64,000 bases of DNA from Roseomonas nitratireducens (lineage in GTDB: Bacteria > Pseudomonadota > Alphaproteobacteria > Acetobacterales > Acetobacteraceae). Position 1 is the first letter of the stretch. Each line of letters opens with the position of its first letter. Positions 1 through 10,016 of this stretch are shown here, one piece after another. The stretch is from assembly GCF_017813355.1 (NCBI RefSeq), contig NZ_JAGIYZ010000009.1, positions 112,842 to 176,841 of the forward strand, written 5' to 3'. The notes under the pieces were generated by a model that searched no databases, was not told the DNA's origin, and saw only the letters and a list, made by a program, of their open reading frames with translations. The translations under genes and the position numbers were made by a program.

Positions 1-107
1 CGCTGTGAATGCAAACGCCGCGCCGCCTTCCCTCCGCACGCCCGCGGTGCGAAACAGGCTGCGCGCCGCTGGCACGATACGGGGCGCCACTGCGCGGAGG
101 ACAAGCC

Positions 108-1439
108 ATGGACCGGTACGATCTCATCCTGAAGGGCGGGCAGGTGGTGATGCCCTGGGGGGTGGAGGCGGCGGACCTCGCCATCGCCGGCGGCCGCATC
201 GCCGCCATCGGCGACCTGCGCATGGCCGAGGCGGCACAGGTGGTGGACTGCAAGGGCCTGCACGTGATGCCCGGCCTGATCGACCCGCATGTGCATCTGC
301 GCGACCCGGGCGACCCCAAGGTCGAGACCATCGCGACGGGGACGAAGGCGGCCGTGCTGGGCGGCCTCGCGACGGTGTTCGACATGCCGAACACCGCGCC
401 CGCCATCACCGATGCGGTGCGGCTCGATGCCAAGCGGGCGGGTCTCGCGGGCGCGGCCTGGTGCGATGTCGGGCTTTATGTCGGCGCGACCAAGACGAAC
501 ATCGCCGCGCTGGCGGAGCTGGAACACCAGCCGAATGTCTGCGCCATCAAGGTGTTCGCCGGCAGCAGCACGGGCGACATGCTGGTCGAGGACGATGCGA
601 GCCTGGAAGCCGTGATGCGGTCCGGCCACCGCCGCATCTGCTATCATTCCGAGGACGAGTACCGGCTGCAGGCGCGCAAGCCGATGTTCACGCCCGGCAT
701 GCCGCACCGCAACCACATGGAATGGCGCGATGTCGAGACGGCGATGCTGGGCACGCGCCGGCTGATGGCGATCGCGCGGCGGACCAACCGCCCGGCGCAC
801 ATCCTGCACGTCTCGACGGCGGAGGAACTCGACTACCTGGGCGGCTTCCGTGACATCGCGACCTGCGAGGTGCTGCTCAACCACCTGACGCAGACGGACG
901 AGGCGTATGACCGCCTCAAGGGCTATGCGGTGATGAACCCGCCGATCCGCGACGCGCGGCACCTCGAAGCCGCCTGGGCCGCGGTGCGCGACGGGCGCGT
1001 CGACTGCGTGGGGTCCGACCACGCGCCGCATTCGCGCGAGGCGAAGGAACGGCCCTGGCCCAACACCGCGGCGGGGTTGACCGGCATCCAGACCATCGTG
1101 CCGCTGATGCTCGACCATGTCAGCGCCGGGCGGCTGTCCCTGCCGCGGCTGGCGGACCTGATGGGCACCGGGCCGGCGCGCGTCTATGGCGCGCTGACCA
1201 AGGGGCGGCTCGCGGTCGGCTACGACGGGGACGTGACGGTGGTGGACATGAAGCGCCAGCGCACCATCGAGGATTCGTGGATCGTCTCACCGTGTGGCTG
1301 GACGCCCTTCGCCGGGCATCGCTGCACCGGCTGGCCGACCATGACCATCGTGCGCGGCAACGTCGTGATGCGGGAGGACGAGGTGCTCGGCGCACCGGTC
1401 GGCGCACCGGTCGCCTTCGCCGACACGGCGCGGGCGTGA
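108..1439 (+). CDS. pyrC: Dihydroorotase-family cyclic amidohydrolase
   Basis: This 443-residue metal-dependent amidohydrolase probably closes or opens dihydroorotate or a similar cyclic amide. The metal-binding HxH lies at H61/H63 in DPHVHLRDPG. Further likely ligands are H180 (CYHSED), H234 (HILHVS) and D304 (GSDHAPH). A lysine at 148 in IKVFAGSSTG is where a carboxylated lysine sits in hydantoinase-type members. The frame is open upstream to position 9, but I chose ATG 108 because GGAGG (96-100) stands 7 nt before it and family similarity begins there. Its stop overlaps the GTG start of the nitroreductase. No other pyrimidine gene lies nearby, so allantoinase or hydantoinase activity remains possible. 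Confidence 0.85.
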   Translation: MDRYDLILKGGQVVMPWGVEAADLAIAGGRIAAIGDLRMAEAAQVVDCKGLHVMPGLIDPHVHLRDPGDPKVETIATGTKAAVLGGLATVFDMPNTAPAITDAVRLDAKRAGLAGAAWCDVGLYVGATKTNIAALAELEHQPNVCAIKVFAGSSTGDMLVEDDASLEAVMRSGHRRICYHSEDEYRLQARKPMFTPGMPHRNHMEWRDVETAMLGTRRLMAIARRTNRPAHILHVSTAEELDYLGGFRDIATCEVLLNHLTQTDEAYDRLKGYAVMNPPIRDARHLEAAWAAVRDGRVDCVGSDHAPHSREAKERPWPNTAAGLTGIQTIVPLMLDHVSAGRLSLPRLADLMGTGPARVYGALTKGRLAVGYDGDVTVVDMKRQRTIEDSWIVSPCGWTPFAGHRCTGWPTMTIVRGNVVMREDEVLGAPVGAPVAFADTARA

Positions 1440-2116
1440 ACGCGGAGGCCGTCGCGGCGGCCATCGCCGCCCGCCGCTCCATCCGCGCCTTCCTGCCCGA
1501 ACCGGTGCCGCGCGCGACGGTCGAGCGCATCCTCGACATCGCCGCCCGCGCGCCATCGGGGACCAACATGCAGCCCTGGCGCGCCCATGCGCTGGCCGGG
1601 GAACCGCTGCGGCGGCTGTCCGCCGCGCTGGTCGCCGAGGCGCTGGCCGGCACGAAGGTCGAGGCGGAGTACCGCTACTACCCCGACGCCTTCTTCGAAC
1701 CCTACCTGTCGCGCCGCCGGAAGGTGGGCTGGGATCTCTACGCGCTGCTCGGCATCGCGCGCGGAGAGACCGAGAAGATGAAGCGCCAGCATGCGCGCAA
1801 CCTCGAATTCTTCGGCGCGCCGGTCGGGCTGATCTTCACCATCGACCGGCGGCTCGAGATCGGCTCCTGGCTCGACCACGGCATCTTCCTGGGCAACGTG
1901 ATGACGGCGGCGCGCGGCATGGGGCTCGACACCTGTCCGCAGGCGGCCTTCGCGCCGCATCACCGGACGATCCGCGCGCATCTGGCGTTGCCGGAGGAGG
2001 AGGTCGTGGTCTGCGGCATGGCGCTCGGCCACGCGGACCCGGCCGCGCCGGAGAACGGGCTGGTGACCGAACGCGTGCCGGCGGCGGAGTTCTGCCGCTT
2101 CGACGGCTTCCCGTGA
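1436..2116 (+). CDS. Nitroreductase family protein
   Basis: This is a 226-residue FMN-dependent nitroreductase-fold oxidoreductase, which would reduce nitroaromatics, quinones or enones with NAD(P)H. The N-terminal family signature RRSIRAFLPEPV is followed by IAARAPSGTNMQPW, the usual FMN-phosphate binding segment. The C-terminal half carries GMGLDTCPQ and a CGMALG segment typical of the family. The GTG start at 1436 overlaps the upstream TGA (GTGA), so translation is probably coupled to the amidohydrolase. The stop in turn overlaps the start of the DMT transporter. The physiological substrate is not evident. Confidence 0.85.
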   Translation: MNAEAVAAAIAARRSIRAFLPEPVPRATVERILDIAARAPSGTNMQPWRAHALAGEPLRRLSAALVAEALAGTKVEAEYRYYPDAFFEPYLSRRRKVGWDLYALLGIARGETEKMKRQHARNLEFFGAPVGLIFTIDRRLEIGSWLDHGIFLGNVMTAARGMGLDTCPQAAFAPHHRTIRAHLALPEEEVVVCGMALGHADPAAPENGLVTERVPAAEFCRFDGFP

Positions 2117-2994
2117 CCGGCGCGGCGCCGCTCTCGGGCGCGGCGCTGTGGGGGCGGCTGCTGGTGATCGCGGCGCTCTGGGGGGCGGCCTTTCCGCTCA
2201 TCCGCTACCTCGCGGCGCATATGCCGCCCTTCGCGGTGGCCGGCGTGCGCGGCGCGCTGGCGGCGGTGGCGGTCTTCGCCTTCCTGTGGTTCCGGCGGGA
2301 ACTCGGCGGGCTCGGCCGCGGCGTACTGCTGGCGGCGCTCGTGCTGGGGACGCTGAGCGGCGTGATCCCGAATACGCTCATCCCCCTCGCGCTCCAACAC
2401 ATGGAGGCGGCGCCGGCAGCGCTGGTGCAGGCGGCGGGGCCGCTCATCGTCACGCTGCTCGCCGGCGCGGTGCTGCCGGGCGAGAAGCCGACCCGGCGCC
2501 TGCTCGCGGGCGTCGCGGTGGGCTTCGCGGGCATCGCCATGGTGATCGGGCCGGGCGGCCTGCAGGGCGGCACGGGCTTCGGCGCGCTGCTGATCCTGGG
2601 CGCGACCTTCTCCTACGCGCTCAGCACCGTGTGGGTGCGGATGCGGCCGCGCGGGCCGGCCGCGGGCCTCGCGCTCGGCCAGCAAGTGGTTTCCGGGCTG
2701 GTCTCGGGCAGCGCCGCGCTCGCCATCGACGGGCCCGTGGCGCTGGACCAGCCGCCGCAGGTCTGGGTCGTGGCGGTGATCCTGGCGATCTTCGCCACCG
2801 CGGTGCCGCTGACGATGTTCCTCGGGTTGACGATGCGGGCGCGCGCGGCGGATGCGGCGATGGTCGGCTACCTGCAGCCGGTCTTCGCGACGATCATCGC
2901 CGCCGCCTGGCTGGGCGAAGTGCCGGGCTGGCCGGTGCTGGCGGGCGGTGTGACGGTGCTCGCCGCCGTCTGGCTGGTCACGACGCGGCGCTGA
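2113..2994 (+). CDS. EamA/DMT family transporter
   Basis: This 293-residue protein is an inner-membrane drug/metabolite transporter with about ten hydrophobic segments arranged as two EamA repeats. The first begins near LWGAAFPLIRYLAAHMPP and ends near residue 135. The second starts at GALLILGATFSYALSTVW and ends with LGEVPGWPVLAGG. Such proteins export amino acids or other small metabolites, and the substrate cannot be read from sequence. GTG 2113 overlaps the nitroreductase stop (GTGA), so the first three genes form one translationally coupled operon. Its 3' end overlaps the convergent SnoaL-like gene by 17 nt. Confidence 0.85.
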   Translation: MTGAAPLSGAALWGRLLVIAALWGAAFPLIRYLAAHMPPFAVAGVRGALAAVAVFAFLWFRRELGGLGRGVLLAALVLGTLSGVIPNTLIPLALQHMEAAPAALVQAAGPLIVTLLAGAVLPGEKPTRRLLAGVAVGFAGIAMVIGPGGLQGGTGFGALLILGATFSYALSTVWVRMRPRGPAAGLALGQQVVSGLVSGSAALAIDGPVALDQPPQVWVVAVILAIFATAVPLTMFLGLTMRARAADAAMVGYLQPVFATIIAAAWLGEVPGWPVLAGGVTVLAAVWLVTTRR

Positions 2995-3385
2995 CCTGCG
3001 CGATCCAGTCGTGCAGGTTGTAGAACATCGTCACCCGCGCGATGCGCCCGTCGCGGATGTCGTAGAATGCGCCGGCGGGCAGCGCGTAGCGCTGGCCGCG
3101 TGCCTCCGGCAGGCCTTCGTCGGTCGCCACGTACTCGCCAAGCACGGTGAATTCCGCCGCGGCGCGCGTCCCGCCGGGTTCCGACATCACGACGATGTCC
3201 TCGAGTCGTTCGCGGTAGCAGCGGTCCATCCGCGCCAGGAAGGCGGCGAAGGCGTCGCGGCCGACCTCCCTCGGGCCCTGGTTCACGTCATGCGCCACGT
3301 CATCGGCCAGCAGCGCCAGCATCGCAGCGCGGTCGCCGCGGTTGAAGGCGTCGAGATAGGCACGGATCAGGGCGGCGGCATCCAT
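2978..3385 (-). CDS. SnoaL-like (NTF2 superfamily) protein
   Basis: This is a 135-residue single-domain protein of the NTF2/SnoaL alpha+beta barrel fold. It opens with ALIRAYLDAFNRGDRAAMLALL and DDVAHDVNQGPREVGRDAF, a typical N-terminal helix and first strands. It ends in GRIARVTMFYNLHDWIAQV, the usual last strand pair. Members include steroid isomerases, polyketide cyclases and many proteins of unknown role, and no specific catalytic set can be assigned. It is monocistronic and convergent with the DMT transporter. Confidence 0.8.
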   Translation of the reverse strand: MDAAALIRAYLDAFNRGDRAAMLALLADDVAHDVNQGPREVGRDAFAAFLARMDRCYRERLEDIVVMSEPGGTRAAAEFTVLGEYVATDEGLPEARGQRYALPAGAFYDIRDGRIARVTMFYNLHDWIAQVSAAS

Positions 3386-3453
3386 GGCGGTTTCCTTGCG
3401 GGGCCCGAGTCTCGCGCCTATAGGTGCGCCACATCATCAGCGCCAGACCCGTC

Positions 3454-4317
<864 letters not shown>

Positions 4318-4335
4318 CCTTGCCTTCGACGGCAT

Positions 4336-4366
4336 TTTCTACCATATACCACTCGCTTTCTACCAT
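4336..4366. promoter_or_regulatory. Direct repeats and AT-rich island upstream of vapB
   Basis: The 58-bp gap between glyQ and vapB is markedly AT-rich for this genome. It contains TTTCTACCAT twice (4336-4345 and 4357-4366), exactly 21 bp apart, plus a third TACCA at 4347-4351. A spacing of two helical turns suits a DNA-binding antitoxin, and VapB-type antitoxins usually repress their own operon. A weak promoter candidate (TTGCCT at 4320, CATATA at 4343) overlaps the repeats. The operator role is inference. Confidence 0.5.
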
Positions 4367-4375
4367 GAGGGTGCC

Positions 4376-4636
4376 GTGGGCCAGCTGAACATCAAGGACG
4401 CGACGCTGATCGCCGAGGCGAAGGAACTCGCGGCGCTGCTCGGCACCACCGCGACCGGCGCGGTGCGCGAGGCGGTGCATGAGCGGCTGGTGCGGGAAAA
4501 GGCAGCGCGGGACCAGCGGAAGCAGCGCATGTTCGCCGAGATCATGGCGATCGCCGAAGACGCGTCGAAGCTGTTTCCGCCCGGCACCAGCAGCGACCAC
4601 AGCGACCTGTACGACGAGAACGGCCTGCCCCGGTGA
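4376..4636 (+). CDS. vapB: VapB-type antitoxin (Rv0623-like)
   Basis: This is an 86-residue antitoxin of a type II toxin-antitoxin pair. It begins GQLNIKDATLIAEAKELAALLG with TTATGAVREAVHERL, the compact DNA-binding module of the Rv0623/PSK transcription-factor family. The charged C-terminal tail ends SSDHSDLYDENGLPR, the segment that typically wraps the PIN toxin. The GTG start at 4376 follows repeated TACCA motifs that may be its own operator. Its TGA overlaps the GTG of the toxin gene (GTGA). The product should neutralise VapC and autoregulate the pair. Confidence 0.88.
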   Translation: MGQLNIKDATLIAEAKELAALLGTTATGAVREAVHERLVREKAARDQRKQRMFAEIMAIAEDASKLFPPGTSSDHSDLYDENGLPR

Positions 4637-5022
4637 TCCTCGATACGTCAGCCGTGCTGGCCATCCTGCAGAGCGAGCCGGAGGCCGCGGCCTTCGGCGA
4701 TGCCCTGACGGGCGCCGAGCGCATCGCGATCGCGGCGCCGACGCTGGTCGAACTCGGGATCGTGGCCGAAGGCCGCGCCGGCGAGGCGGTGCGCCCACGG
4801 ATCGAGCGGCTGTTCCGGTCGATGGCGGTCGAGGTCGTGCCCTTCACCGCCGAGCACGCCGCCCTCGCCTGCGAGGCCTGGCGCCGCTACGGCAAGGGGC
4901 GGCATCCGGCGGGGCTCAACCTCGGCGACTGCTTCGCCTATGCGCTCGCCAAGGCGCGCGACGAGGCCCTGCTCTACAAGGGCGATGACTTCGCCCGCAC
5001 CGACGTGAAGGCTGCGATCTAG
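4633..5022 (+). CDS. vapC: VapC-type PIN-domain ribonuclease toxin
   Basis: This is a 129-residue PIN-domain protein, full length for the VapC family. The acidic Mg-binding set is intact: D4 in MILDTSAV, E40 in PTLVELG, D99 in LNLGDCFAYALAK and D118 in YKGDDF. VapC toxins are site-specific RNases, several of which cut tRNAs, so the toxin is predicted to be active. Its stop codon (TAG 5020-5022) shares a base with the GTG start of glyS (5022), placing the toxin directly in the translation path of an essential synthetase subunit. No sign of decay is visible. Confidence 0.92.
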   Translation: MILDTSAVLAILQSEPEAAAFGDALTGAERIAIAAPTLVELGIVAEGRAGEAVRPRIERLFRSMAVEVVPFTAEHAALACEAWRRYGKGRHPAGLNLGDCFAYALAKARDEALLYKGDDFARTDVKAAI

Positions 5023-7178
5023 TGCCTGACCTGCTGCTCGAACTCTTTTCCGAGGAAATCCCGGCGCGCATGCAGGCGCGCGCGGCGGAGGACCTTTCGC
5101 GCCTTTTCGCCGAGCGCTGCGGCGCGCTGCTGGACGGGACGCCGCGCGTCGCCTTCGGCCCGCGCCGCATCGCGCTGGCCGCCACGCTGAAGGCCAGCGT
5201 CACCACCGAAGGCAAGGAGGAGCGCGGCCCGCGCATCGGCGCGCCCGACCAGGCGCTGGACGGCTTCCTGCGCAAGCACGGCGCCGCGCGCGACCAGCTG
5301 AAGCAGGAAGGCCAGTTCTGGGTGCTGGCCAAGCCGGGCGAGACGGTGGAAGCCCGCGCGCTGGTCGCGGCCGCCATCCCCGCCATCATCCGCGCCTTCC
5401 CCTGGCCCAAGTCGATGCGCTGGGGCGGAAGCTCCGCCATGGCCTGGGTGCGGCCGCTCAAGCGCATCCTCTGCGTGCTGGACGGGGAGGTCGTGCCCTT
5501 CGACCTCCGCACCGGGGAGGATGACGGGCACGGGCTCGCCTCGGGCAACGAGACCGAGGGCCACCGCGTCATGGCGCCCGGCGCCTTCGCCGTGCGCGGC
5601 TTCGCCGACTACGCGGCGGGCCTGCGCGAGCGCCACGTCGTGCTGGACGCGGCAGAGCGCGCGACGATGATCCGCGACGGCATCGCGGCACTCGCCGCGG
5701 CCGAGGGGCTGTCCGTCGTGCCCGACGAGGGGCTCGTCGCGGAAGTGGCGGGCCTGGTCGAATGGCCCGTGCCGCTGCTCGGGCGGATCGACGACGGCTT
5801 CATGGACCTGCCGCCCGAGGTGATGCGCACGACGATGCGCGTGAACCAGCGCTATTTCGCGCTGCGCCGCGCGGACGGATCCGCCGCGCCGCGCTTCGCG
5901 CTGGTGGCGAACATCGCCGCCCCCGATGGCGGCGCGGCGATCGTCGCGGGCAATGAACGCGTGCTGCGCGCGCGGCTGTCCGATGCGCGCTTCTTCTGGG
6001 ACCTGGACCGCAAGCAGTCGCTCGATTCCTTCCTGCCGAAGCTCGACAGCGTGGTGTTCCACGCGAAGCTGGGCACGCAGGGGCACCGCGTGGCGCGGCT
6101 GGAGCGGCTGGCGCGGATCATCGCCGAGAAGCTCGGGGCGGCGCCCGATCTCGCGGCCCGCGCCGCACGGCTCGCCAAGGCCGACCTCGCCTCCGGCATG
6201 GTGGGCGAGTTCCCCGAACTGCAGGGGGTGATGGGGCGCTACTACGCGCTGGCGCAGGGCGAGGATCCGCGCGTCGCCGAGGCGATCGCCGCGCATTACC
6301 GCCCGCTCGGGGCGGGGGACGAGGTGCCGTCGGAACCGGTCGCGGTCGCGGTGGCGTTGGCGGACAAGCTGGACCAGCTGGCGGGCTTCTTCGCGGTGGA
6401 CGAGCGCCCGACCGGGTCGGGCGACCCCTTCGCGCTGCGGCGCGCGGCGCTGGGCGTGATCCGGATCGTGCGGGAAAACGGGCTGCGGCTGCCGCTCGCG
6501 GATGTGCTGGCGGAGGCCTTCTTCGGCTATCCGCATGCGACCGGGACCACCGCCTCGCCCGATTTCGGCATGGACGTCGCACGCGCGAAGCTGGCCGGCG
6601 GCTGGGCGCCCGCGCCGGGCCATCGCCACCCGACGATGGTCGCCGCCTTCGCCGCGGGCATGATGGACTTCATCGCCGAACGCCTGCGCGTGCAGCTGCG
6701 CGCGGATGGCGCGCGGCACGACGTCGTGACCGCCGTGTTCGGCGCCGCGCCTGACGACGACCTCAACCGCCTGCTCCGCCGTGCCGATTCCGTCCGCGCC
6801 TTCGTCGAATCCGAAGCCGGCGCGAACCTCCTCGCCGCCCATCGCCGCGCCGCGAACATCCTCCGCATCGAGGAAAAGCGCGACGGCCACGCCTTCGACA
6901 CGGGGTACGAGGCGCACCTGCTGAAGGCGCATGAGGAAGAGGCGCTGGCCGCCGCACTCGAATCCGCCGCCGCGCGCATCGCCCTCGACCTCGACGCCGA
7001 GGATTTCGAGCGCGCGATGGACGCGATGGCGACGCTGCGCGCACCGGTCGATGCCTTCTTCGACAAGGTGATCGTCAACGATCCGGCGCCCGAACTCCGC
7101 CGCAATCGCCTGAAACTTCTCGCCCGCCTCCGCGCCACGATGGACGCGGTGGCTGATTTCTCGAAGATCGAAGCCTAG
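5022..7178 (+). CDS. glyS: Glycine--tRNA ligase beta subunit
   Basis: This 718-residue protein is the beta subunit of glycyl-tRNA synthetase, which recognises tRNA-Gly and pairs with GlyQ. It opens with PDLLLELFSEEIPARMQ and contains FGPRRIALA, PKSMRWG and MRVNQRYFAL, all hallmark GlyS segments. The C-terminal anticodon-binding region includes VNDPAPELRRNRLKLLARLR. The GTG at 5022 overlaps the stop of vapC, so its translation is likely coupled to the toxin gene rather than to glyQ. Length is slightly above the usual 690 residues. Confidence 0.97.
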   Translation: MPDLLLELFSEEIPARMQARAAEDLSRLFAERCGALLDGTPRVAFGPRRIALAATLKASVTTEGKEERGPRIGAPDQALDGFLRKHGAARDQLKQEGQFWVLAKPGETVEARALVAAAIPAIIRAFPWPKSMRWGGSSAMAWVRPLKRILCVLDGEVVPFDLRTGEDDGHGLASGNETEGHRVMAPGAFAVRGFADYAAGLRERHVVLDAAERATMIRDGIAALAAAEGLSVVPDEGLVAEVAGLVEWPVPLLGRIDDGFMDLPPEVMRTTMRVNQRYFALRRADGSAAPRFALVANIAAPDGGAAIVAGNERVLRARLSDARFFWDLDRKQSLDSFLPKLDSVVFHAKLGTQGHRVARLERLARIIAEKLGAAPDLAARAARLAKADLASGMVGEFPELQGVMGRYYALAQGEDPRVAEAIAAHYRPLGAGDEVPSEPVAVAVALADKLDQLAGFFAVDERPTGSGDPFALRRAALGVIRIVRENGLRLPLADVLAEAFFGYPHATGTTASPDFGMDVARAKLAGGWAPAPGHRHPTMVAAFAAGMMDFIAERLRVQLRADGARHDVVTAVFGAAPDDDLNRLLRRADSVRAFVESEAGANLLAAHRRAANILRIEEKRDGHAFDTGYEAHLLKAHEEEALAAALESAAARIALDLDAEDFERAMDAMATLRAPVDAFFDKVIVNDPAPELRRNRLKLLARLRATMDAVADFSKIEA

Positions 7179-7188
7179 GGGTCCCCCG

Positions 7189-9861
7189 ATGACGCAGTGG
7201 GTCTACAGCTTTGGCGCCGGCCGCAACGAAGGCCGCGCCGACATGCGCAACCTGCTCGGCGGCAAGGGGGCGAACCTGGCCGAGATGGCCTCGATCGGCC
7301 TGCCCGTGCCGCCAGGCTTCACCATCACGACCGAGGTCTGCACCTGGTACTACCAGCATGAACGCCAGTACCCGGGCGAGCTGGAAGCGCAGGTGAAGGC
7401 GGGCCTCAAGCACATCGAGGACGCCGTCGGCACCACCTTCGGGGACCATCACAGGCCGCTGCTCGTCTCCGTGCGCTCCGGCGCGCGCGTCTCGATGCCG
7501 GGGATGATGGACACGGTGCTGAACCTCGGCCTGAACGACGCAACGGTCGAAGGCCTGGTCACCGCCTCGGGCGACGCGCGCTTCGCCTGGGATTCCTATC
7601 GCCGCTTCATCCAGATGTACGGCTCCGTCGTGCTCGGCGTGGATCACCACCGGTTCGAGGAGATCATCGAGCATGTGAAGCTCGATACCGGCAAGATCGA
7701 GGACACCGAGCTCACCGCCCCCGAATGGCACCGCGTGGTCGACGGCTACAAGGAGATGGTCCGCGAGGTGACCGGCCGTCCCTTCCCGCAGGACCCGGCG
7801 GAACAGCTCTGGGGCGCGATCGGCGCCGTCTTCTCGTCGTGGCAGAACCAGCGCGCCGTCACCTATCGCCGGCTGCACGACATCCCGGCCGAATGGGGCA
7901 CGGCGGTCAACGTGCAGGCGATGGTCTTCGGCAACATGGGCGAGGATTGCGCGACGGGCGTCTGCTTCACGCGCGACCCGTCCACCGGCGAGAACATCTT
8001 CTACGGCGAATACCTGATCAACGCGCAGGGGGAGGACGTCGTCGCCGGCATCCGCACCCCGCAGCCCATGGCGCAGCTCAAGGCCAAGCCGAACGAGCGC
8101 AGCATGGAAGTCGCCATGCCCGCCGCCTATGCCGAGCTGGTCAAGGTGCGCGAGACGCTCGAGCGCCACTACCGCGACATGCAGGACATCGAGTTCACGG
8201 TGCAGAGCAACAAGCTCTACATGCTGCAGACCCGCAACGGGAAGCGCACCGCGGCCGCCTCGCTCAAGATCGCCGTCGACATGGCGCAGGAAGGCCTGAT
8301 CGACCACACCGAGGCGGTCAAGCGCGTGAACCCCGCGGCGCTCGACCAGCTGCTGCACCCGACGCTCGACCCCAAGGCGTCGCGCAAGCTGCTGGCCAAG
8401 GGTCTGCCCGCCTCCCCGGGTGCCGCGTGCGGCATCGTCGTGTTCAGCGCGGATGAGGCCGAGGCGCGCGCGCAGAAGGGTGAATCCGTCATCCTCGTGC
8501 GTATCGAGACCTCCCCCGAGGACATCCACGGCATGCACGCCGCCAAGGGCATCCTGACCACGCGCGGCGGCATGACGAGCCACGCCGCCGTCGTCGCCCG
8601 CGGCATGGGCCGGCCCTGCGTCGCCGGCTGCGGCTCCGTCTCGGTCGACTACAACAACCAGGTGCTCTCCTCCGGCGGGGTGCAGATCCGCGGCGGAGAG
8701 GTGGTGACGATCGACGGCGGGACGGGAGAGGTCTTCGTCGGCTCCGTCGCCATGATCGAACCCCAGCTCTCGGGCGACTTCGCCACGCTGATGGGCTGGG
8801 CGGACAAGGTGCGGCGGCTGAAGGTGCGCGCCAATGCCGAGACGCCGCTCGATGCCGAGACGGCGCGCAAGTTCGGCGCCGAAGGCATCGGGCTCTGCCG
8901 CACCGAGCACATGTTCTTCGATCCCGAGCGCATCGGCGCCGTGCGCCAGATGATCATGGCCGAGACCGAGGCCGGGCGCCGCATCGCGCTCGCCCGCCTG
9001 CTGCCGTTCCAGCGGCAGGATTTCGTCGACCTGTTCCGCATCATGGCGGGGCTGCCGGTGACGATCCGCCTGCTCGACCCGCCGCTGCACGAATTCCTGC
9101 CGCACAGCGACTCCGAGATCGCCGAGGTCGCATCCTCCCTCGGCGCGAATGTCGAGGAGATGCGCCGGCGCGCTCAGGACCTGTCCGAGGCGAACCCGAT
9201 GCTCGGCCATCGCGGCTGCCGGCTCGGCATCTCCTACCCCGAGATCTACGAGATGCAGGCGCGCGCGATCTTCGAGGCCGCCTGCGCGATCGGCAAGGAA
9301 ACGCACAAGGCGCCGCATCCGGAGATCATGATCCCCCTCGTCGCCACGCGGCGGGAACTGGAGATCACGCGCGCCCTGGTGGATCGCGTGGCGCAGGAGG
9401 TCTTCGCGGAGACCGGGTACCACATCGAATACAGCGTCGGCACGATGATCGAACTGCCGCGCGCCGCGCTGACCGCCGACGCCATCGCGGAATCCGCCGA
9501 CTTCTTCTCCTTCGGCACCAACGACCTGACGCAGACGACCTTCGGCCTGTCGCGCGACGATGCGGGCAAGTTCCTCCCGCTCTATGTCGAGAAGGGCATC
9601 TTCCCGAAGGACCCCTTCGTCTCCATCGACCCGGACGGCGTCGGCGCGCTGGTGCGCATCGCGGCCGAGAAGGGCCGCCGCGTGAAGGGCGACATCAAGC
9701 TCGGCATCTGCGGCGAGCATGGCGGCGACCCGTCTTCGATCCATTTCTGCGAGAGCGTCGGGCTCGACTACGTCTCCTGCTCCCCCTACCGCGTGCCGGT
9801 CGCGCGCCTGGCGGCGGCGCAGGCGGCGCTGTCCGGCGGCGGGGGCGACCGGACGGCGTGA
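7189..9861 (+). CDS. ppdK: Pyruvate, phosphate dikinase
   Basis: This 890-residue PPDK reversibly converts pyruvate, ATP and phosphate to PEP, AMP and pyrophosphate. It therefore allows gluconeogenesis from C3 acids. The N-terminal ATP-grasp part starts YSFGAGRNEGRADMRNLLGG. The swivelling phosphohistidine domain carries GGMTSHAAVVARGMG with H465. The C-terminal PEP/pyruvate barrel has CRTEHMFF, FGTNDLTQTTFG and GICGEHGGDP. It begins 10 bp after glyS and may be cotranscribed. A PPDK regulatory kinase/phosphatase is not in the window. Confidence 0.97.
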   Translation: MTQWVYSFGAGRNEGRADMRNLLGGKGANLAEMASIGLPVPPGFTITTEVCTWYYQHERQYPGELEAQVKAGLKHIEDAVGTTFGDHHRPLLVSVRSGARVSMPGMMDTVLNLGLNDATVEGLVTASGDARFAWDSYRRFIQMYGSVVLGVDHHRFEEIIEHVKLDTGKIEDTELTAPEWHRVVDGYKEMVREVTGRPFPQDPAEQLWGAIGAVFSSWQNQRAVTYRRLHDIPAEWGTAVNVQAMVFGNMGEDCATGVCFTRDPSTGENIFYGEYLINAQGEDVVAGIRTPQPMAQLKAKPNERSMEVAMPAAYAELVKVRETLERHYRDMQDIEFTVQSNKLYMLQTRNGKRTAAASLKIAVDMAQEGLIDHTEAVKRVNPAALDQLLHPTLDPKASRKLLAKGLPASPGAACGIVVFSADEAEARAQKGESVILVRIETSPEDIHGMHAAKGILTTRGGMTSHAAVVARGMGRPCVAGCGSVSVDYNNQVLSSGGVQIRGGEVVTIDGGTGEVFVGSVAMIEPQLSGDFATLMGWADKVRRLKVRANAETPLDAETARKFGAEGIGLCRTEHMFFDPERIGAVRQMIMAETEAGRRIALARLLPFQRQDFVDLFRIMAGLPVTIRLLDPPLHEFLPHSDSEIAEVASSLGANVEEMRRRAQDLSEANPMLGHRGCRLGISYPEIYEMQARAIFEAACAIGKETHKAPHPEIMIPLVATRRELEITRALVDRVAQEVFAETGYHIEYSVGTMIELPRAALTADAIAESADFFSFGTNDLTQTTFGLSRDDAGKFLPLYVEKGIFPKDPFVSIDPDGVGALVRIAAEKGRRVKGDIKLGICGEHGGDPSSIHFCESVGLDYVSCSPYRVPVARLAAAQAALSGGGGDRTA

Positions 9862-9885
9862 TCGGCTGATCGAAGGCGAGCGCGC

Positions 9886-9908
9886 GCAGGCGGGCGCGCC
9901 CGGCCTGC
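9886..9908 (+). terminator. Nested GC hairpin after ppdK (weak)
   Basis: GCAGGC (9886-9891) and GCCTGC (9903-9908) flank the self-complementary GGGCGCGCCC. The structure can fold as one stem shortly after the ppdK stop. No T-run follows, so at best it is a pause or 3'-end stabilising hairpin. Confidence 0.25.
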
Positions 9909-10016
9909 CGCGCTATCGATCATGTTGAACCGGCGCGACCGGATTTCGTCGCGCTGGATCCGCGGATTGCTGGGCAGGACATGCGATCGGCCCTGCGCGG
10001 CCGGTCGGGGGTTGCC

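Noticed and set aside
3424..3453. GTG start for GlyQ ten codons upstream
   Set aside because: No family similarity in those codons; ATG 3454 matches the usual N-terminus.
5019..6932. 637-residue open frame antisense to glyS
   Set aside because: It mirrors glyS codons and has no recognisable motif.
7075..9744. 889-residue open frame antisense to ppdK
   Set aside because: It is a GC-driven shadow with His/Arg/Gly-rich sequence and no domain; ppdK on the other strand is certain.
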